Source: Nissolia schottii | Lineage: Eukaryota; Streptophyta; Magnoliopsida; Fabales; Fabaceae | Length of the DNA stretch: 64,000 nucleotides | Assembly (NCBI GenBank): GCA_003254905.1 | Contig: QANU01015964.1 | Span: forward strand, 76,710-140,709 | Direction: 5' to 3' | Shown here: one piece after another, positions 62,074 through 64,000 of the stretch | Layout: every line of letters starts with the position of its first letter | Position numbering within the stretch: position 1 is the first letter of the stretch | Made by a program: the position numbers and the translations under genes | Notes under the pieces: generated by a model | Databases searched by the model: none | What the model saw: the letters and a program-made list of their open reading frames with translations, nothing else | What the model was told of the DNA's origin: nothing

Positions 62074-62535
62074 ACCATATACATCTAAAAATATACATTA
62101 TACATACATCACGTAATTATATAATATTAAATATAGTTAATAATATCATTTACAAGTTTGTAATATTTGTGCACTCCTAAAATAAAGTTTATGCATTATT
62201 ACGTATAATGTTTATGAATTTTTTTAAATAAAGTTTTTTAATAATTTTGTAATGTTTGTGCATTCATACGTATAAAATTTGTGCATTACTATTTATAATG
62301 TTTGTGTATTTTTAAATAAAGTTTAAATTGCATATAACTATAGACTTGTACTGTAGTCCAAATAAAGTTTGTGCATGAATGCACATAAAGTTTGTGTTTA
62401 AACGTCTCTAATGTTTGTACTTTAACGCCTTTAAGCTTGTGCTCTATTTTTGGAAATTGTATTGTATACGTATAATAATTATTAATTACCTAATTTGAAT
62501 GGTGTATGTATGGGGTATGAAATTGGATGTACACA
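62074..62535. mobile_element. MITE-like element with GTGCA-rich core, larger copy
   Basis: The left end ATATACATCTAAAAATATAC and the right end, read in reverse, GTGTACATCCAATTTCATAC form imperfect inverted ends. The core repeats TTTGTGCATT and ATAAAGTTTGTG-like phrases many times. It is related to the element at 9537-9746 and lies immediately upstream of the FMO gene. Confidence 0.6.
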
Positions 62536-62999
62536 CAACATATTATATTATAGGTACCGCCAAATAATACTTTCTATCTTTTCTTGCTTTAAAAGTTATT
62601 CTTCTTATAAAAATGAGAAATAAACTCATTAAGAGACCATTTATCCCTTTATGATCAGTTATAACTGACTTTAAACTAAATTTTATTAGAAAAGAAACCC
62701 AAAACTATTTTCACGAGCGATTATCAAATAGTTATAATTGTAGTGCATTTAGTTTTGAAGCAAGATCTGTCATGTCCATTATGTACTCCCTTATATTTCA
62801 TTTTACTTTATGTTTTATTAAAATCGTGTTCAATGTAATCGAACTTGTTTCAGCCGTGTTACTTTTGGCAAAGCGTTTTTTTTAAAAGAAAATTCTTTAG
62901 CCGTAGTAGCCTGTTTTAGTAAAAGAGGTCAGACTCAGACCATTTTCAAAGCCTATTTCAGTAAACAGGACTCAAACCCAAAACTTTTACCATTCAGAG

Positions 63000-63548
63000 T
63001 AATGTCTTATCCACTAGACTAGCATTACTTTTTGCAACATTTTATGTCATCATATTTATTAATATAATTTTTTCATTTAATTTTTTTAAAGAAACCATAA
63101 TATAAAGAATCTCTATGACTCTCCCACACTCACACTCTCATCTGAATAATGTAAGAGAGTTTTGCTGGCATTTTTCTTTTTATTTTTTGTTGGTCAAATG
63201 CCATATATTCTGTTTATGATCTTACTATCACATACTAAGCAAGAGAATTGGTGATATACATAACAAAGTTGAGCAAACTTTTTTGGGATATGGACTTTGG
63301 TTTCTTAATGATAAAATCAATGGATGAAAATTTGATTTTTCTTTCACATAAAGGATATTCACGTTGTTCATACTTGTCTTTTGATCTGTTTCTTCATGGG
63401 CATACCCCCAGCAGCTTGCAACTTTAGAGTTTCAATTCTTTATTGAAAATGTCTTTTTGATTCATATTGAATTTATACATTCTTGCTTATTATATAGTAA
63501 ATGTTATATATTAAGTTAAATTCTCTCCATTTTCTCAAGAAATACCTT

Positions 63549-63581
<33 letters not shown>

Positions 63582-63964
63582 TAGTTTTTTTACTTTAGAA
63601 TATTATTATATTAAGAAATTAAGTTATTAACAAAAATAATACTTTGTTATGATTATTTTTGAAAATTAAAAAATTGCATATTTTATTTTATTTTAAAATT
63701 TATTTTTTATTTTTTATGATAAAAAAATACACAGATAGGTCTATCACTGATATATGACATTTTACCAACAAAAAACAAAAGGAAAATGCCAGCAAAACTC
63801 TCTCACATTATTCAGATGAGATGAGAGTAAGTGTGGGAGAGTCCTAGGGACTCTTTAGATTAGGGTTTCTTTAAAAAGAAAAATTAAATAATAAAATTAT
63901 ATTAATAAATATGATTGCATAAAATGTTGCAAAAAGTAATGCTAGTCTAGTGAATAAGTCATTG
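63000..63964. mobile_element. Long-TIR element, copy B
   Basis: About 965 bp, same family as copy A but with the core in the opposite orientation. Terminal inverted repeats of about 185 bp lie at 63000-63190 and 63775-63964. On the minus strand the left end reads a tRNA-like A box TAGTCTAGTGGATAAGAC (63021-63004) followed outward by a B box GGGTTTGAGTCCT (62979-62967). The right end repeats the A box (GCTAGTCTAGTGAATAAG), and any B box there would fall past the window edge. An (AT)n run lies at about 63548-63576. No transposase is present. Confidence 0.8.
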
Positions 63965-64000
63965 CTGTGAATGGCAGAGGCAATGCTTCTAAAATTCTAC

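Noticed and set aside
1..64000. CRISPR arrays, operons, bacterial signals
   Set aside because: None seen; all genes have spliceosomal introns, so this is plant nuclear DNA.

Overview
This window is plant nuclear DNA. It is AT-rich and intron-rich, carries many small transposons, and its genes have classic plant exon structures (the three-exon NAC layout, the 9-nt mini-exon of acid invertase, and a thylakoid-lumen precursor). Protein sequences and repeat types point to a eudicot, most likely a legume close to soybean. The species call is inference. One 134-base N gap and isolated N bases in AT runs mark it as a draft assembly.

Layout. 0.5-3.3 kb: a SINE-like element whose downstream target repeat was hit by a short, dead Ty1/copia element. 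3.3-8.0 kb: no gene seen, one orphan promoter-like block and the gap. 8.1-13.1 kb (+): a VND4/5/6-like NAC master regulator of xylem cell walls, with a probable 5' leader intron. 13-17.8 kb: a SINE and a MITE. 17.8-20.2 kb (-): a thylakoid-lumen pentapeptide-repeat protein (TL20.3-like). 21.6-24.8 kb (-): vacuolar acid invertase. 25-33 kb: gene-poor. 33.1-35.9 kb (-): trehalose-6-phosphate phosphatase, with a probable leader reaching back to about 40 kb and an apparent 1-nt frameshift in exon 5. 37-49.3 kb: transposon-rich, with no gene seen. 49.9-51.0 kb (-): PLATZ zinc-binding protein. 52.9-55.9 kb: foldback and Stowaway elements. 56.1-58.6 kb (+): organellar PPR-like protein. 59.5-61.9 kb (-): FMO GS-OX-like flavin monooxygenase, convergent with the PPR gene. 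62-64 kb: a MITE and a long-TIR element.

I rebuilt seven complete gene models by joining exons in frame at splice sites. Six close without a frame problem. The TPP model needs one base removed. The genes are functionally mixed, as is normal for plant DNA. Invertase and TPP both act in sugar metabolism and signalling, but nothing in the sequence links them as a cluster. No new multi-gene system is evident. The most unusual structure is a family of about 950-bp elements with roughly 200-bp terminal inverted repeats whose ends carry outward-facing tRNA-like promoter boxes (44.1-45.1 kb and 63.0-64.0 kb).
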